Position numbers and translations under genes: made by a program. Shown here one piece after another: positions 22,916 to 35,858 of a stretch of 64,000 nucleotides of DNA; the stretch's first letter is position 1, and every line of letters starts with the position of its first letter. The notes under the pieces were generated by a model. That model ran no database searches. It was not told the DNA's origin and saw only the letters and a list, made by a program, of their open reading frames with translations. The DNA comes from Leptodactylus fallax (lineage: Eukaryota > Chordata > Amphibia > Anura > Leptodactylidae): the NCBI GenBank assembly GCA_947044405.1, contig CAMRHE010000462.1:407001-471000 (forward strand). Reading direction: 5' to 3'.

Positions 22916-22944
22916 ACCCGTGCGAAGCCGGGTCCTTCTGCTAG
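22916..22944 (+). other. Helitron 3' hairpin and CTAG terminus
   Basis: ACCCG TGCGAAGC CGGGT forms a 5-bp stem, 11 bp before the terminal CTAG. This is the termination signal of rolling-circle transposition in the family. Confidence 0.85.
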
Positions 22945-23214
22945 TTCTCTCTCGCTAGTTCTCTTTTCTCTCTCTCTCTCTCATATATAGATATATATAT
23001 ATAACTATTACAGTACAGCTGCCTGGGTCCTAAGGCAAACTGCTGTAGTATTACGGCGGAAACCTCCCACCCGCCCAGAGTCTGAGCAGGCAGCTGCTAG
23101 AACGGGTGTTAGCTGTAACTTACAGCTAACACCCAGCTTCAGCAACCTCAATCGGAGCTCAGCTCCGATCGGACTTTTTGACCCCTTAGATGCCGTGTTC
23201 AAACATGCAGTTTA

Positions 23215-24850
23215 TTAACATTGGGACATGAAAATGAAAAATTACTTTTTTTTCCAATAAACCATCAATTTAGCGTAAATTTTTTTCATTTTCACAATAT
23301 GATAAAGGAGAAAAAGCTCCCCAAAGTTTGTTACACAATTTCTCATCAACAAGGGAATATCCCATATGTGGTTGTAAACTGCTGTATGGGTACATGGCAG
23401 GGCTCAGAATGGAAAGAACAATATTTGGCTTTTGGAGGGAAGATTTTGCTGGAATAGTTTTCAGGTGCCATGTCTTATTTGCAGAGCCCCTAAAGTACCA
23501 GTACAATGGAAACCCCCAAAAAGTGACCCCATTTTGGAAACTACACCCCTCATAGAATTTATCCAGGGGTATGGTGAGCATTTTGACCTCACAGCTGTTT
23601 CACAGATTTTATTAGCATTGGGACGTAAAAATGAAAAACTACTTTTTTTTCAATAAACCGTCAGTTTAGTCCCAAATTTTTCATTTTTAAAAGGGGTTAA
23701 TCCCTACCTCCTGGTGACATTTTTCATTTTTGACTTCCCATCTTTCACCTTCTGTGAAACACCCCTTGATATGTTCTGTGAGGGGTATAGTTTCCAAAAC
23801 CTAGTCACTTTTGGAGGTTTCCATTGTATTGGGACCCTAGGGGCTCTGGAAATGCGACATGACACCTGAAAACTATTCCAGCAAAATTTGCCCTACAAAA
23901 GCCAAATAGTGCTGTTTCCACTCCGAGTCCGCCCATGTACCCATATACCCATACAGCAGAATACGGCCACATATGGGGTATTGTCGTGCTCAGAACCAAT
24001 TGTTTAACAAACTTTAGGGAGCTTTTACTCCTTTAACCCCTTGTGAAAATGAAAACTTTGGGGCTAAAGTGACGTTTTAGTAATTTTTCATTTACACATC
24101 CCAATGTTAATAAAATCTGTGAAACCGCTGTGGGGTCAAAATGCTCAGTATACCCCTTGATAAATTCTGTCAGGGGTGTAGTTTCCAAAATGGGGGGGGG
24201 GGGGGGTTTCCTATTGTATTGGTACTCTAGGGGCTCTGCAAATGAGACATGGCACCTGAAAACTATATCCAACAAAATCTGCTTTTCAAATGCCAAGTGT
24301 CGCTTCTTCCCTTCCAGGTGCTGCTATGTGCCCAAACATCAGTTTACACCCACATGTGGGGTATTTCTGCGCTCAGGAGAAATTGTTTAACAAATGTGAA
24401 TGCATTCTCTCCTTTAACCCCTTGTGAATGAGTTAATTTTAGGGCTAAATGAATGTATCATTAAAAAAAAAAAAATGAAATGTTTAAATTTCACCTCCAT
24501 ATTGTTCTAATTCCTGTGAATTGCTTAAAGGGTTAATAAATTCCCCAAATGCTGTTTTGCATTATTCGAGGGGTTCAGTTTTGAGAATGGGGTAATTTAT
24601 GGGGGTTTCTAATATACAGGCCTTTATAATCCCCTTCAGAACTGAAGTGGTGCCTAAAAAATTAGTTTGAGAAATTTTCTTGTAAATCTGGAAAATTGCT
24701 GTTACACTTGTAAGCCATCTAACTTCCAAAATAAATTAAAGGACATTAAAAGATGATGCCAATATAAAAGCAGAGATATGGTTGATAATATGTATTAATG
24801 TCTGAAAAGCAGAGCATTTCTCATTTTGAAAATTGCGATTTTTAATTTTC
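23215..24850. repeat. Diverged ~400-bp repeat units, one inverted then two direct
   Basis: A unit containing GTTTCCATTGTATTGG, TAGGGGCTCTG, GACATG.CACCTGAAAACTAT and CCCAATGTTAATAAAATCTG occurs in plus orientation at about 23760-24130 and 24150-24440, and in inverse orientation at 23215-23640. Spacing is about 400 bp. The block is non-coding and followed by more decayed AT-rich repeat to about 25000. It resembles a dispersed frog repeat rather than a satellite, because only three units are present. Confidence 0.65.
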
Positions 24851-25567
24851 CCCCCGATTTTTTTTTTTTTTTTATAAATAAATACAAAGATATTGATCAG
24901 TGTTTACCACTAACACGAAGTACAATGTGTCATGAAAAAACACTCTCAAAATCACTTGTCTACGTTAAAGCGTCTCAAAGTTATTGCCAAATAAAGTGAC
25001 ACATGTCAATTTTGAAAAATGAGGCCTGGTCCTTGAGGTACTTTTAGGCTGTCTCTCCAAGGGGCTAAAATAAGGAGCACTTGGTGCCTTTATTAAAGGT
25101 GTTTTCCAGCTCATTTTTATTGATAATCAGTCCTCAGTATAGATCATCAATAAAATATCAGCGTGGTTATGACACTTGGGACCCCCACTGATCAGCTGTT
25201 TGAAGGGGCCATGGTGCATGTACAAGCATGGTGACTACTTCATTGTTTACATTGCACACGATCTGTTTTATAGTGACTGTGTGTGTTGTAATTATAGCCT
25301 TGTTTCAGAGCTGCTGTATCTGAAACCTATGGCTGACTTTAGAGGTGAACAGTTGAAGACTCTAATTACCAGAAGAAAGATACTGGTTTAACAGGTTATT
25401 TTCTTAGCAAAATAATGCTTTAAACTCTCTTGTTCTTTATGTATGTTATTTTACTGCTTCCAGCCATGCACAAATAAACACTGGTTTAATCAGGGATTAT
25501 GGTGTCTGAGTTTTGATAAGGGAAATTTCCTGGAATGGGTTATCCTGTGTCCTCAGGCAGGTACATA
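24850..25567. other. Repeat fragments, no gene
   Basis: AT-rich sequence followed at 25097-25210 by a fragment of the frog MITE that ends GGGACCCCCACTGATCAGCT. No coding support. Confidence 0.5.
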
Positions 25568-26655
25568 TACAGTGGGGAAAAAAATTGGCAGCCACCAATT
25601 GTGCAAGTTCTCCCACTTAAAAAGATGAGGCCGGCCTGTAATTGACATCATAGGTAAACCTCAACTATGAGAGACAAAATGAGAAAACATCTAGAAAATC
25701 ACTGTCTGATTTTTAAAGAATTTATTTGCAAATTATGGTGGAAAATAAGTATTTGGTCAATAACAAAAGTTCATCTCAATATTTTGTTATATATCCTTTG
25801 TTGGCAATGACAGAGGTCAAACGTTTTCTGTAAGTATGCACAAGGTTGGCACACACTGTTGCTGGTATGTTGGCCCATTCCTCCATGCAGATCTCCTCTA
25901 GAGCAGTGATGTTTTGGGCCTGTCGCTGGGCAACACAGACTTTCAACTTCCTCCAATGGTTTTCTATGGGGTTGAGATCTGGAGACTTGGCTAGGCTACT
26001 CCAGGACCTTGAAATGCTTCTTACGAAGCCACTCCTTCATTGCCCTGGCGGTGTGCTTGGGATCATTGTCATGCTGAAAGACCCAGCCACGTTTCATCTT
26101 CAATGCCCTTGCTGATGGAAGGAGGTTTGCGCTCAAAATCTCATGATACATGACCCCATTCATTCTTTCATGTATATACTCATAACAGTTTCAAACAGGA
26201 GCCATTACTACAGGTAATGAGCGGAGGACAGAAGGAGCCTCTTAAAGAAGAAGTTACAGGTCTGTGAGAGCCAGAAATATTGCTTGTTTGTAGGTGACCA
26301 AATACTTATTTTCCACCATAATTTGCAAATAAATGGTATGGGCCAACATACCAGCAACAACCTTGCCAACCTTGTGAAGACTTACAGAAAACGTTTGACC
26401 TCTGTCATTGCCAACAAAGGATATATAACAAAGTATTGAGATGAACTTTTGTTATTGACCAAATACTTATTTTCCACCATAATTTGCAAATAAATTCTAT
26501 AAAAATCAGATATTGTGATTTTCTAGATATGTTTTCTCACTTTGTCTCTCATAGTTGAGGTCTACCTATAATGTCAATTACAGGCCTCTCTCGTCTTTTT
26601 AAGTGGGAGAACTTGCACAATTGGTGGCTGACTAAATACTTTTTTTTCCACTGTA
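25568..26655 (-). mobile_element. Fold-back Tc1/mariner element
   Basis: TA at 25568-25569 and 26654-26655 with ends TACAGTGGGGAAAAAAATTG and, reversed, TACAGTGGAAAAAAAAGTAT. The inverted identity runs about 300 bp inward and includes the last codons of the transposase in both arms: minus strand in the left arm (to about 25880), plus strand in the right arm (26340-26445). The block CAAATACTTATTTTCCACCA is also repeated directly at about 26299 and 26459. So this copy carries an inverted duplication of its own 3' end instead of a normal 5' end. Confidence 0.8.
25800..26165 (-). pseudogene. Tc1 transposase C-terminal fragment
   Basis: The minus-strand translation gives the usual C-terminal order: [13 protein letters not shown] box, [14 protein letters not shown] (third catalytic acid), EEWANIP, and [14 protein letters not shown] at the end. 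The helix-turn-helix domain and first catalytic aspartate are gone. Small frame shifts are present near 26010. It is non-functional. Confidence 0.75.
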
Positions 26656-26659
26656 ACAG

Positions 26660-27480
26660 CACACACAAAGTTCTAGTGACTGTATTCCAAGGTGTCACTT
26701 TAAGAACATCAACATTATTTTCCCAATATCTTCAACCCCATCCTGATGCAGGCATTTTTCGATTTTCAATTTTCATTTTGGACTTCCCAGATAACTTTTT
26801 TTATTTTTCCGTTCAGAGCCGTATGAGGGCTTAATGTTTGTGGAACAAATTGTACTTCACAGTGGTACCATTTAATATTCTGTAAGATGTACTGGAAGAA
26901 AATTCAGAATGGGATGAAATTGGCAAAAAACTGTGTTTGCACAACTTTGTTACGGGCTTTGTTTTTATGCCATTCACTATGCAGCCAAAATGATGTATCA
27001 TCTGTGTTCTATGGATCTGTAGAATTCTGGGGATACCAAATTTAAATAGTTTTTTTTTTACACTTTAACCTCTTAAAAAAAAAAAAAAAAAAAAAAAAAA
27101 TCACAAAAGATGCAAAAAAAAAATTTCTTGGAGTAGGCATATTTCTGACATCTGTAACTTTTTTTTATATCTCTGTGCATGGGGATGCATAGGGCGTCTT
27201 TTTTTTGTGGGGTCAGATGTATTTTTACTTATACCATTATAGGGAATGTCTGTTGCTTTGATTGCTTTTTATTCAAATTTTTATAGGAGGCAAAATAGCG
27301 GAGAAGCAGCAGTTCGAGCCTTTGTTCCCTGTACAGGAAAAATATTTCCATAAATTTGTAGACCGGGTGTTTTTGGACACAGGGATACCTAATATGCATG
27401 AGTTTTACTTTTGTTTTGTTTTAGGGAAAGGGGGGTGATTTGAAATTTTATTTCATTAAAATTTTATATATATAAATTTT
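26660..27480. repeat. Diverged dispersed repeat, no gene
   Basis: Sequence such as GACTTCCCAGATAACTTTTT and TATGAGGGCTTAATGTTTGT resembles a common low-GC frog repeat. Related text occurs at 39050-39290. A long A run occurs at 27078-27100. No coding frames with support. Confidence 0.45.
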
Positions 27481-27629
27481 ATATATATAAATTTCAGCAG
27501 CTTCCTGCGCAAAGTACTAGGGTGTAAGGAATAGAAATTCAAAATACTGTTATTGTTAAAATCAACTAATATAATCTGTAAACTACACATATAAATTAGA
27601 GGTTCTTGGTTATACACATTTGATCAAAC

Positions 27630-27865
27630 AGGAAGAAGCCCCCCCCCCCCCCAAAGGGGCCCCCCATCAAAAAAGAACCCACACAAAACAAAAAAACCTT
27701 CTTGGCCCCGAAGGAGAGGGGAAGAAGGACCAAGCCAAAAAAAAAAAAAAAATAGGAGGGGGAGGAGGGAGAAAAAAAAAAAAAATATAAAATAAAAAAA
27801 AAAAATTTTTTTTTTTTTTTTTTTTAATAAAAATAAAAATAAAAATTTTTTTTTTATTATTTTCT

Positions 27866-27902
<37 letters not shown>

Positions 27903-27966
27903 TTAAAATAAAATTTATTTTAATTTATTCAAAAAAAAAAAAAAAGGGGGGAATAAAATTTTTTTT

Positions 27967-28036
<70 letters not shown>

Positions 28037-28108
28037 CGTTTTTGGTGTTTTGTTAATTTGTTATAAAAATTTTTATATTTTCTCTTTATTTTTTTTCTTC
28101 TTTATTTT

Positions 28109-28151
<43 letters not shown>

Positions 28152-28180
28152 TTCTTTCTTCTTTTTTTTGTTTTTTTCTT
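27630..28180. other. Homopolymer-dominated, probably mis-assembled sequence
   Basis: Runs of C, A and T dominate, including more than 60 consecutive T's around 27971-28036 and another T run at 28112-28146. It stands where the 5' end of the outer Tc1 element should be. No biological family has this composition, and a consensus error from low-quality reads is the simplest reading. Confidence 0.75.
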
Positions 28181-28181
28181 T

Positions 28182-28915
<734 letters not shown>

Positions 28916-29019
28916 GCTGAAAAGCTCCAGGCTTGAGTCTCACAAAGTGACATATTAGCGACGTGCCCGTGGACCATTTTAATCCAAAAATCACTGGGAT
29001 AGCTTCCTTACTTCTAGGG

Positions 29020-29970
29020 ATGCCAAGAAGACGGAAATCTGCGGTGAAGCCGCAGAAAATTTCAGATTTTTACTTCCCCCACGACGGTGAGGAAGCTCAA
29101 AATGGCGGCGGCTCACACTCCAGCACGGTCTCCGGGGCCTCGACTCCAACTCGGGACCCTCCGGTGGAAAAGCTGATGTTATCGGCGCAGCGGAGAACGC
29201 TGTCAGCGCCGTCGCTCCAACAGCTGATGGAGAGCGGGGGTCCGGGACCTTCTCGGGCCGACGCCTATAGGCCTAATTCATGCGGAGACACCCACCTCGC
29301 CTACTGCTAGCCCGGCCAAACAGAGGCCCAGGATCCAGACTGAGGAGCCTCAAGAAGAGGAGGAGGATACTGCTGCTGCTGCTGCTGCACCGCCATCCAC
29401 CAATTTTTTTGCAGACATCCCAGCAACAGAGAGTTTACTCACTGAGGCCTCCATGAAAAACATGCTTATGGCCTTCTGTAAATCACTGACAACTGACATG
29501 TCCTTAATGGTTAAACCGCTAGATAGAGACCTTCAGGAATTGCAGAAGCGCACTGTTCATGTGGAATCTAATGGCGGAAAATTGGCAGTTTATCTGATCC
29601 ATATCAGAAAATATCTATCTACTCTGATCTTTCGGCTGCAACACTACAACTAAGAAGGCAATTTATCCCTATTACTACAGCGTTACGTCAACATAACATC
29701 CTATACAAATGGGGATTCCCGGTCTGAGTGATCATATCCCGGGACAACCTTACTTATGTTATCAAATCTCCGGAAGAAGGCAAAAAGTTGCTAAGCAAAT
29801 GGAACATTACAACCAGTGATCCGACATCCAAACCACCACCTGGCCCTGTGTCGGATGGATGGCACAAACCGAAAACCCCAAGGCGTCCACCAAAAGGGTT
29901 GCACAGTTAGAGACTCACTCTACAAAGGATTTCGTATGTCCACTATTGCTGAACTTATCCCCCCCGAGAT
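29020..29970 (+). pseudogene. L1 ORF1 pseudogene
   Basis: It starts MPRRRKSAVKPQKISDFYFP, the usual basic start of frog L1 ORF1. A low-complexity stretch and coiled-coil residues (LMVKPLDRDLQELQKRTV near 29505-29560) come next. The C-terminal RNA-binding region follows in other frames: IYSDLSAATLQLRR near 29610 and ISRDNLTYVIKSPEEGKKLL at 29731-29790. ORF1 is an RNA chaperone that coats L1 RNA. Much of the coiled coil and RRM-like region is deleted around 29580, and there are at least three frame changes plus stops, so it is inactive. Confidence 0.75.
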
Positions 29971-30770
29971 TACAACAGCTGCTGGTCCGCTGTACCACAT
30001 TTCTTATTTTTGTTTTATTTAGGTGGTTTACCCACTGGTTTCTATGTTTCTACAGTTTGTTTGTTCTTCGGTTCTGGCACATGGGGAGTCGTGACTACAC
30101 AAGGCGGAGACGATTCTGTTCCCTACCGTTACTGGTAACTTCTGAAGTGGGTGGTTGTGGTAAGATCTGTGAAGCATTACTAAATGTGAATTATGGTACT
30201 TAAAATTATGTCTATGAATGTCAGAGGCTTGAACTCCCCTCAAAAGAGAACCAATTTGTGGCGAGAGGCCCGAGCTCAAGGCTGTGACATTCTTGCAGTT
30301 CAGGAAACACATCTTTTGGAGGTGGACGCCAGTCGCATTAAGCATGCCTCCTACCCACATATATTTCACGCTCATTGCTCCTCCAAGCGCAGGGGTACAC
30401 TAATTGGGATCAAAAACTCAGTAGCATTTCAGAAGGTGTCCCACTATGCTGACCCTAGAGGGCGATTTGTCATATTAGTTTGTATCCTTAATAATGTCAC
30501 GTATACGTTGGTCTCGGTCTATGCCCCAAACAAAAGACAAGTATCATTCCTGGGGAAACTCATGAAAGCAGTGGAGCGAAGAAAACAAGGATGCTTAATA
30601 TTAATGGGAGATTTTAACATGGCTCCAGATCCAGAGGTAGACACTACCTCTAACGTAGCGACACGTCATCCTTCCTTTTCGCAGGCTATATGGCGCCACG
30701 ATTTATTTGATATTTGGCGTATCCTTCATAATACTGAAAAAGATTATACTTACTATTCAACTGTACACAA

Positions 30771-32408
30771 TACAGTCATATGAAAAAGTTTGGGCACCCC
30801 TATTAATCTTAATCATTTTTAGTTCTAAATATTTGGGTGTTTGCAACAGCCATTTCAATTTGATATATCTAATAACTGATGGACACAGTAATATTTCAGG
30901 ATTGAAATGAGGTTTATTGTACTAACAGAAAATGTGCAATATGCATTAAACCAAAATTTGACCGCTGCAAAAATTTGGGTACCCTTATCATTTTATTGAT
31001 TTGAATACTCCTAACTACTTTTTACTGACTTACTGAAGCACAAAATTGGTTTTATAACCTCACTGAGCTTTGAACTTCATAGCCAGGTGTATCCAATCAT
31101 GAGAAAAGGTATTTAAGGTGGCCAATTGCAAGTTGTTCTCCTATTTGAATCTCCTCTGAAGAGTGGCATCATGGGCTCCTCAAAACAACTCTCAAATGAT
31201 CTGAAAACAAAGATTGTTCAACATAGTTGTTCAGGGGAAGGATACAAAAAGTTGTCTCAGAGATTTAACCTGTCAGTTTCCACTGTGAGGAACATAGTAA
31301 GGAAATTTAAGACCACAGGGACAGTTCTTGTTAAGCCCAGAAGTGGCAGGCCAAGAAAAATATCAGAAAGGCAGAGAAGAAGAATGGTGAGAACAGTCAA
31401 GGACAATCCACAGACCACCTCCAAAGAGCTGCAGCATCATCTTGCTGCAGATGGTGTCACTGTGCATCGGTCAACAATACAGCACACTTTGCACAAGGAG
31501 AAGCTGTATGGGAGAGTGATGCGAAAGAAGCCGTTTCTGAAAGCACGCCACAAACAGAGTCGCCTGAGGTATGCAAAAGCACATTTGGACAAGCCAGCTT
31601 CATTTTGGAAGAAGGTCCTGTGGACTGATGAAACAAAGATTGAGTTGTTTGGTCATACAAAAAGGCGTCAAAAAACAGCATTCCAAGAAAAACACTTGCT
31701 ACCCACTGTAAAATTTGGTGGAGGTTCCATCATGCTTTGGGGCTGTGTGGCCAATGCTGGCACCGGGAATCTTGTTAAAGTTGAGGGTCGCATGGATTCA
31801 ACTCAGTATCAGCAGATTCTTGAGAATAATGTACAAGAATCAGTGACAAATTTGAAGTTACGCCGGGGATGAATATTTCAGCAAGACAATGATCCAAAAC
31901 ACAGCTCCAAATCTACTCAGGCATTCATGCAGAGGAACAATTACAATGTTCTGGAATGGCCATCCCAGTCCCCAGACCTGAATATCATTGAACGTCTGTG
32001 GGATAATTTGAAGCGGGCTGTCCATGCTCGGCGACCATCAAACTTAACTGAACTGGAATTGTTTTGTAATGAGGAATGGTCAAAAATACCTTCATCCAGG
32101 ATCCAGGAACTGATTAAAAGCTACAGGAAGCGACTAGAGGCTGTTATTTTTGCAAAAGGAGGACCTACTAAATATTAATGTCACTTTTCTGTTGAGGTGC
32201 CCATACTTTTGTACCGGTCAAATTTTGGTTTAATGCATATTGCACATTTTCTGTTAGTACAATAAACCTCATTTCAATCCTGAAATATTACTGTGTCCAT
32301 CAGTTATTAGATATATCAAATTGAAATGGCTGTTGCAAACACCCAAATATTTAGAACTAAAAATGATTAAGATTAATAGGGGTGCCCAAACTTTTTCAGT
32401 TGACTGTA
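30771..32408 (+). mobile_element. Young Tc1-like transposon inside the L1 ORF2
   Basis: TA at 30771-30772 and 32407-32408. The terminal inverted repeats are about 213 bp and nearly identical, beginning TACAGTCATATGAAAAAGTT (left) and TACAGTCAACTGAAAAAGTT (right, reversed). Both include TTAATGCATATTGCACATTT or its complement. It encodes one transposase with a single nonsense codon. High arm identity marks it as the most recent insertion in this nest. Confidence 0.95.
31171..32178 (+). pseudogene. Tc1 transposase, one in-frame nonsense codon
   Basis: The ATG at 31171 (MGSSKQLSNDLKTKIVQHSC) was chosen over an upstream in-frame start at 31126 because it matches the family's start. Paired HTH domains occupy about residues 1-120, with GRPRKISERQRRRM (AT-hook-like GRPR and nuclear-localisation residues) between them. 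DDE boxes are LWTDETKIELFG (first D), FQQDNDPKH (second D) and SPDLNIIERLW (third, E). A TGA at 31870-31872 sits where a tryptophan codon is usual, just before the second box. A few residues after FGH also look deleted. Without the TGA the frame is 335 codons, normal for Tc1. It would cut and paste at TA sites, but truncation removes the second D and the E. Confidence 0.9.
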
Positions 32409-35400
32409 GCTATTCAAGAATAGATTTATTCTTAATAGAACAAGCTAGTATTTCCCTTGCCGTGCAGTCAGAAATCTCACAAATAACATGGTCAGACCAT
32501 GCAGCAATAACCCTGACCCTAATGGAAAAATATGATAGTCCTAGAGCGTATATATGGAGGTGCAATGACTTCCTAATGTCGCAGCCAAAATATAAAGCAA
32601 TTTTGGAAAATGACCTGAAGGAATTCTTTCAGATCAATGCTCCCTCGGTATCTAGCCCTGATATGGTGTGGAATTCTCATAAAGCCTTTATCAGAGGAAC
32701 ATTTATTCGATTGGTACACATAGAAAAGAAAAGTAGGTTAGCAGAAATCGACCGACTACTGCACCAGATAAAATCTATAGATAGTGAAAACAAAAAATCT
32801 CCTTCCCCCTCCAATGCTGCAAAATTGGTGACACTACGTCACCAATTGACAGCCTGTCTATTGCATAGATATGAGAAGAACCTGAAAAGGGTGAAAGCTA
32901 CTTATTACTCTCAATCTAACAAAGCAGGCAAACTGTTAGCGTCCAAACTTAAACAAAAACACGCCAGGTCTAAAATCCCATTTCTCCAGAGTAAGGAGGG
33001 TGCACACAAAATCTATGACCCTAGTGGTATCGTCAACGCCTTTAAAGCTTTCTATGAAGGCTTATATAATATTAGAGAGGACTCTTCTGTGATACCTCCG
33101 GCGAGACAAGACATTGCAAAGTTTCTTGCAGGCGCCCAACTGCCCACACTCACAGAAACACAACTGGATTCCTTGAACGAGCCCATTACATCATTAGGAG
33201 TTGCTGTCAGTAATTAAGTCGCTACCACCCGGAAAGTCCCCGGGCCCAGATGGCCTCACCGGTGAATATTACAAAAAATTTTCTTCAGTTCTGCTTAGCC
33301 CGCTGTTGTCCTTCCTGACGGCGGTGGTGGACTCTGGCACTATTCCGGGGGAAAATCAGGAGGCCCTGGTGGTGACGTTGCCTAAACCGGGCAAGCCTGC
33401 CACTAGCCCCCAAAACTTTCGACCAATATCCCTATTAAATTCAGATTTAAAAATTTACGCCAAAATTATAGCAAATAGAGTCTTGTCTTCCGAGCCTAAT
33501 AAACTACGACCAAGTGGGATTCGTGAAGGGGAGGCAATCATATGACAATACCAGACTCATTTTGAATATTATACATCACATTAACTCTAAAAGAATGGAA
33601 GCAGTGGTTCTTGCATTGGATGCAGAGAAGGCATTTGACCGCATTTGCTGGTCGTATGCCTTCTTGGTGATTAGGAGTATGGGGTTTACCGGAGCTATTC
33701 TGAGGGCAATTGAGGCGTTGTATTCTGCGCCATCTGCAAGAGTATTCACTAATGGGGTAGTGTCAGATCACTTTTTAATAACGAATGGGACTAGACAGGG
33801 GTGCCCTCTCTCGCCGCTGATATTTGTTCTCTCGATGGAACCGCTGGCCCAAGCACTTAGATTGGATCCAGAGATGGGTGGCATTGATATACGGGGCAAA
33901 ACTCATCTTATATCATTATATGCAGATGACATCATTCTTACTTTGTCCAATCCACTAGAGTCTATTCCCCGACTTATGGAGATTATAGCTAATTTCAGTC
34001 ACTTATCATATTATAAATTAAATATGGCCAAGTCACAAGCTTTACCTTTGCATATCCCTCCCTCTTTGCTACAGCCCCTACAGTCGAAATATGATTTTGA
34101 TTGGAGGAAGGAGGGTGTTCAATACTTGGGGATACAGGGAACACCCAATACGGGGGCCTTATATAGAAATAATTACACACCCATGTTGAAAACACTGCAA
34201 GAGGAGATGGAGAGAATGTCCCCGATGGATGTGTCCTGGATGGGACGTGTCGCAGCTTTTAAGATGTTGTTATTGCCCAGACTCCTATATCTGTTTCACA
34301 CACTCCCGATAGCAGTCCCAGTTTCGTTTTTCGAAACTATGCAAAGGATGATCTCAAAATACATATGGAATGGAAGGAGACCCAGAGTTAACAAAAGCTT
34401 CCTATTTAAACAAAAAGAAGCCGGAGGACTGGGAGTACCAGTAGTAAGGAATTATTACTTAGCATCCCTAGTCACACAGTGCGCTAGATGGAGATTGGCT
34501 GATACCTCGGTACCATTGATCCACATAGAGCAAGCGTTTATATATCCTTTGAAACTGAGGGATACCTTATGGGCGCCCTTCTGGAACATTCCTATGCCTG
34601 AGTCCATGTCCCCGATTATGCAAGCAGCAGTGACCGCATGGAAGCTGCTTCACGAGAAAGCAAATCCTACGAGTCACTTTTATGCCTCAGAAATGCCTCT
34701 GTCACTTATGGCATGGGCAATAGAAGACCTAGTAACTTCGGAGTGGGAAGCGAAGGGGATTACACAGGTCTCCCACTTACAATCTGATACCAAACAATTT
34801 TTATCATTTACAGATCTAACACAGAAATATGGAGTTCATAGAGGTGACTTCCTTAAATACTCCCAAATAAGACATTTTATATCAAAGAACCCGATATCGC
34901 CAGTGCCCCATACCAATATGGTATTCACCTGGATGTCGACTAAGATGAGGGGTTTAAGGTTTCTATACGATAGAATGGATGGAGTAGCAACCTTTACTAG
35001 ATCTACACCATTCCGGTGTTGGGAGAGGGATTTGGGGAGAAACATTACCTCGGATGAGTGGGAACAAGCTATCAAACTTAGTCATACATCTTTAAAATGC
35101 AGCACTCACATAGAAACGGCTATGAAAGTGACTTTAAGGTAGTACAGAACCCCATCCACTTTACATAGGGCATACCCTTCAGTTTCTGAGGAGTGCTGGA
35201 GAGGATGTGGAGGGAAAGGAACCCTTCTCCATATTTTGGGACACTGCCCCATAATTTGTGGATATTGGAATAGGGTCTTTGACATGTTATCAGAAATATT
35301 TAACTTCTGCCTCCCCTACACTTCACCTTTGGCCATCCTATCCATTGGAATGCCCGAAGAATTGAACAAAAACACAAAACTCCTTTGTAAAATCCTAACA

Positions 35401-35858
35401 ATAGCTAAATTAATGTTGGTGCAAAGATGGAGATCAGTAGCCCCTCCGCCAGACTCCGCATTATTGTTGGCTATTAACAATACATATACCTACGAGAAGG
35501 TAATTGCACTGGGAAATGACTCCTATCATAGATTTGCAAACGTATGGGACGCATGGGTTAATTCTCGATTCGCTGCATAGCGGGAGTCAGGAAACAGGGA
35601 GGTTTAAGAGGCGGCGGTGGAATGGAACATATAAGAGGTTCGTCTGTGAGCTATATTACGCTAACCCTGAGAATGTGCCCAAGTGTTTGTGTTAGTGTTA
35701 TTGTTACTGTTATCGCTTACTCAATTTCTTTTTTCTGTCTATTGATGTACAATTCAAAAAAAAAATATGCCTTGAACAAAGTATGTAAGAATGTATATCA
35801 CACTGTCTGTCAATAATGTGTCACATTTATTTTGAAAACCAATAAAAATTATTGAAAC

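Larger units (their letters stand above)
19249..22944 (+). mobile_element. Helitron with nested insertions
   Basis: The 5' end is TC (19249-19250) directly after an A, followed by TATATATATATAAAAGAGTT and (CTGT)n. The 3' end is CTAG at 22941-22944, followed by T, so insertion was between A and T as rolling-circle elements require. A hairpin ACCCG...CGGGT (22916-22933) sits just before the CTAG, as in known Helitrons. Inside are a helitron-protein remnant (22002-22160), a hAT-like element (19721-21942) and a Penelope tail (22555-22820). Without the insertions about 1.2 kb remains, so this was a non-autonomous or heavily deleted copy. Confidence 0.85.
30193..35580 (+). pseudogene. L1 ORF2 (endonuclease-reverse transcriptase), split by a Tc1 element
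   Basis: Domains in order: APE-type endonuclease (MSMNVRGLN, VQETHL, VSVYAPN, MGDFNM; 30205-30640, resuming after the insertion with YSRIDLFLI and WSDHAAI), a linker, then RT motifs LPPGKSPGPDG (33217), NFRPISLLN (33415), DAEKAFDRICW, GTRQGCPLSPL and catalytic YADDIIL (about 33918). The C-terminal knuckle CWRGCGGKG follows near 35200. ORF2 nicks target DNA and copies L1 RNA. Damage besides the Tc1 insertion: frame changes near 33195 and 33520, and a TAG at 35140-35142 where a tryptophan codon is usual. Removing 1636 bp (element plus one TA) restores the endonuclease frame exactly. Confidence 0.9.
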
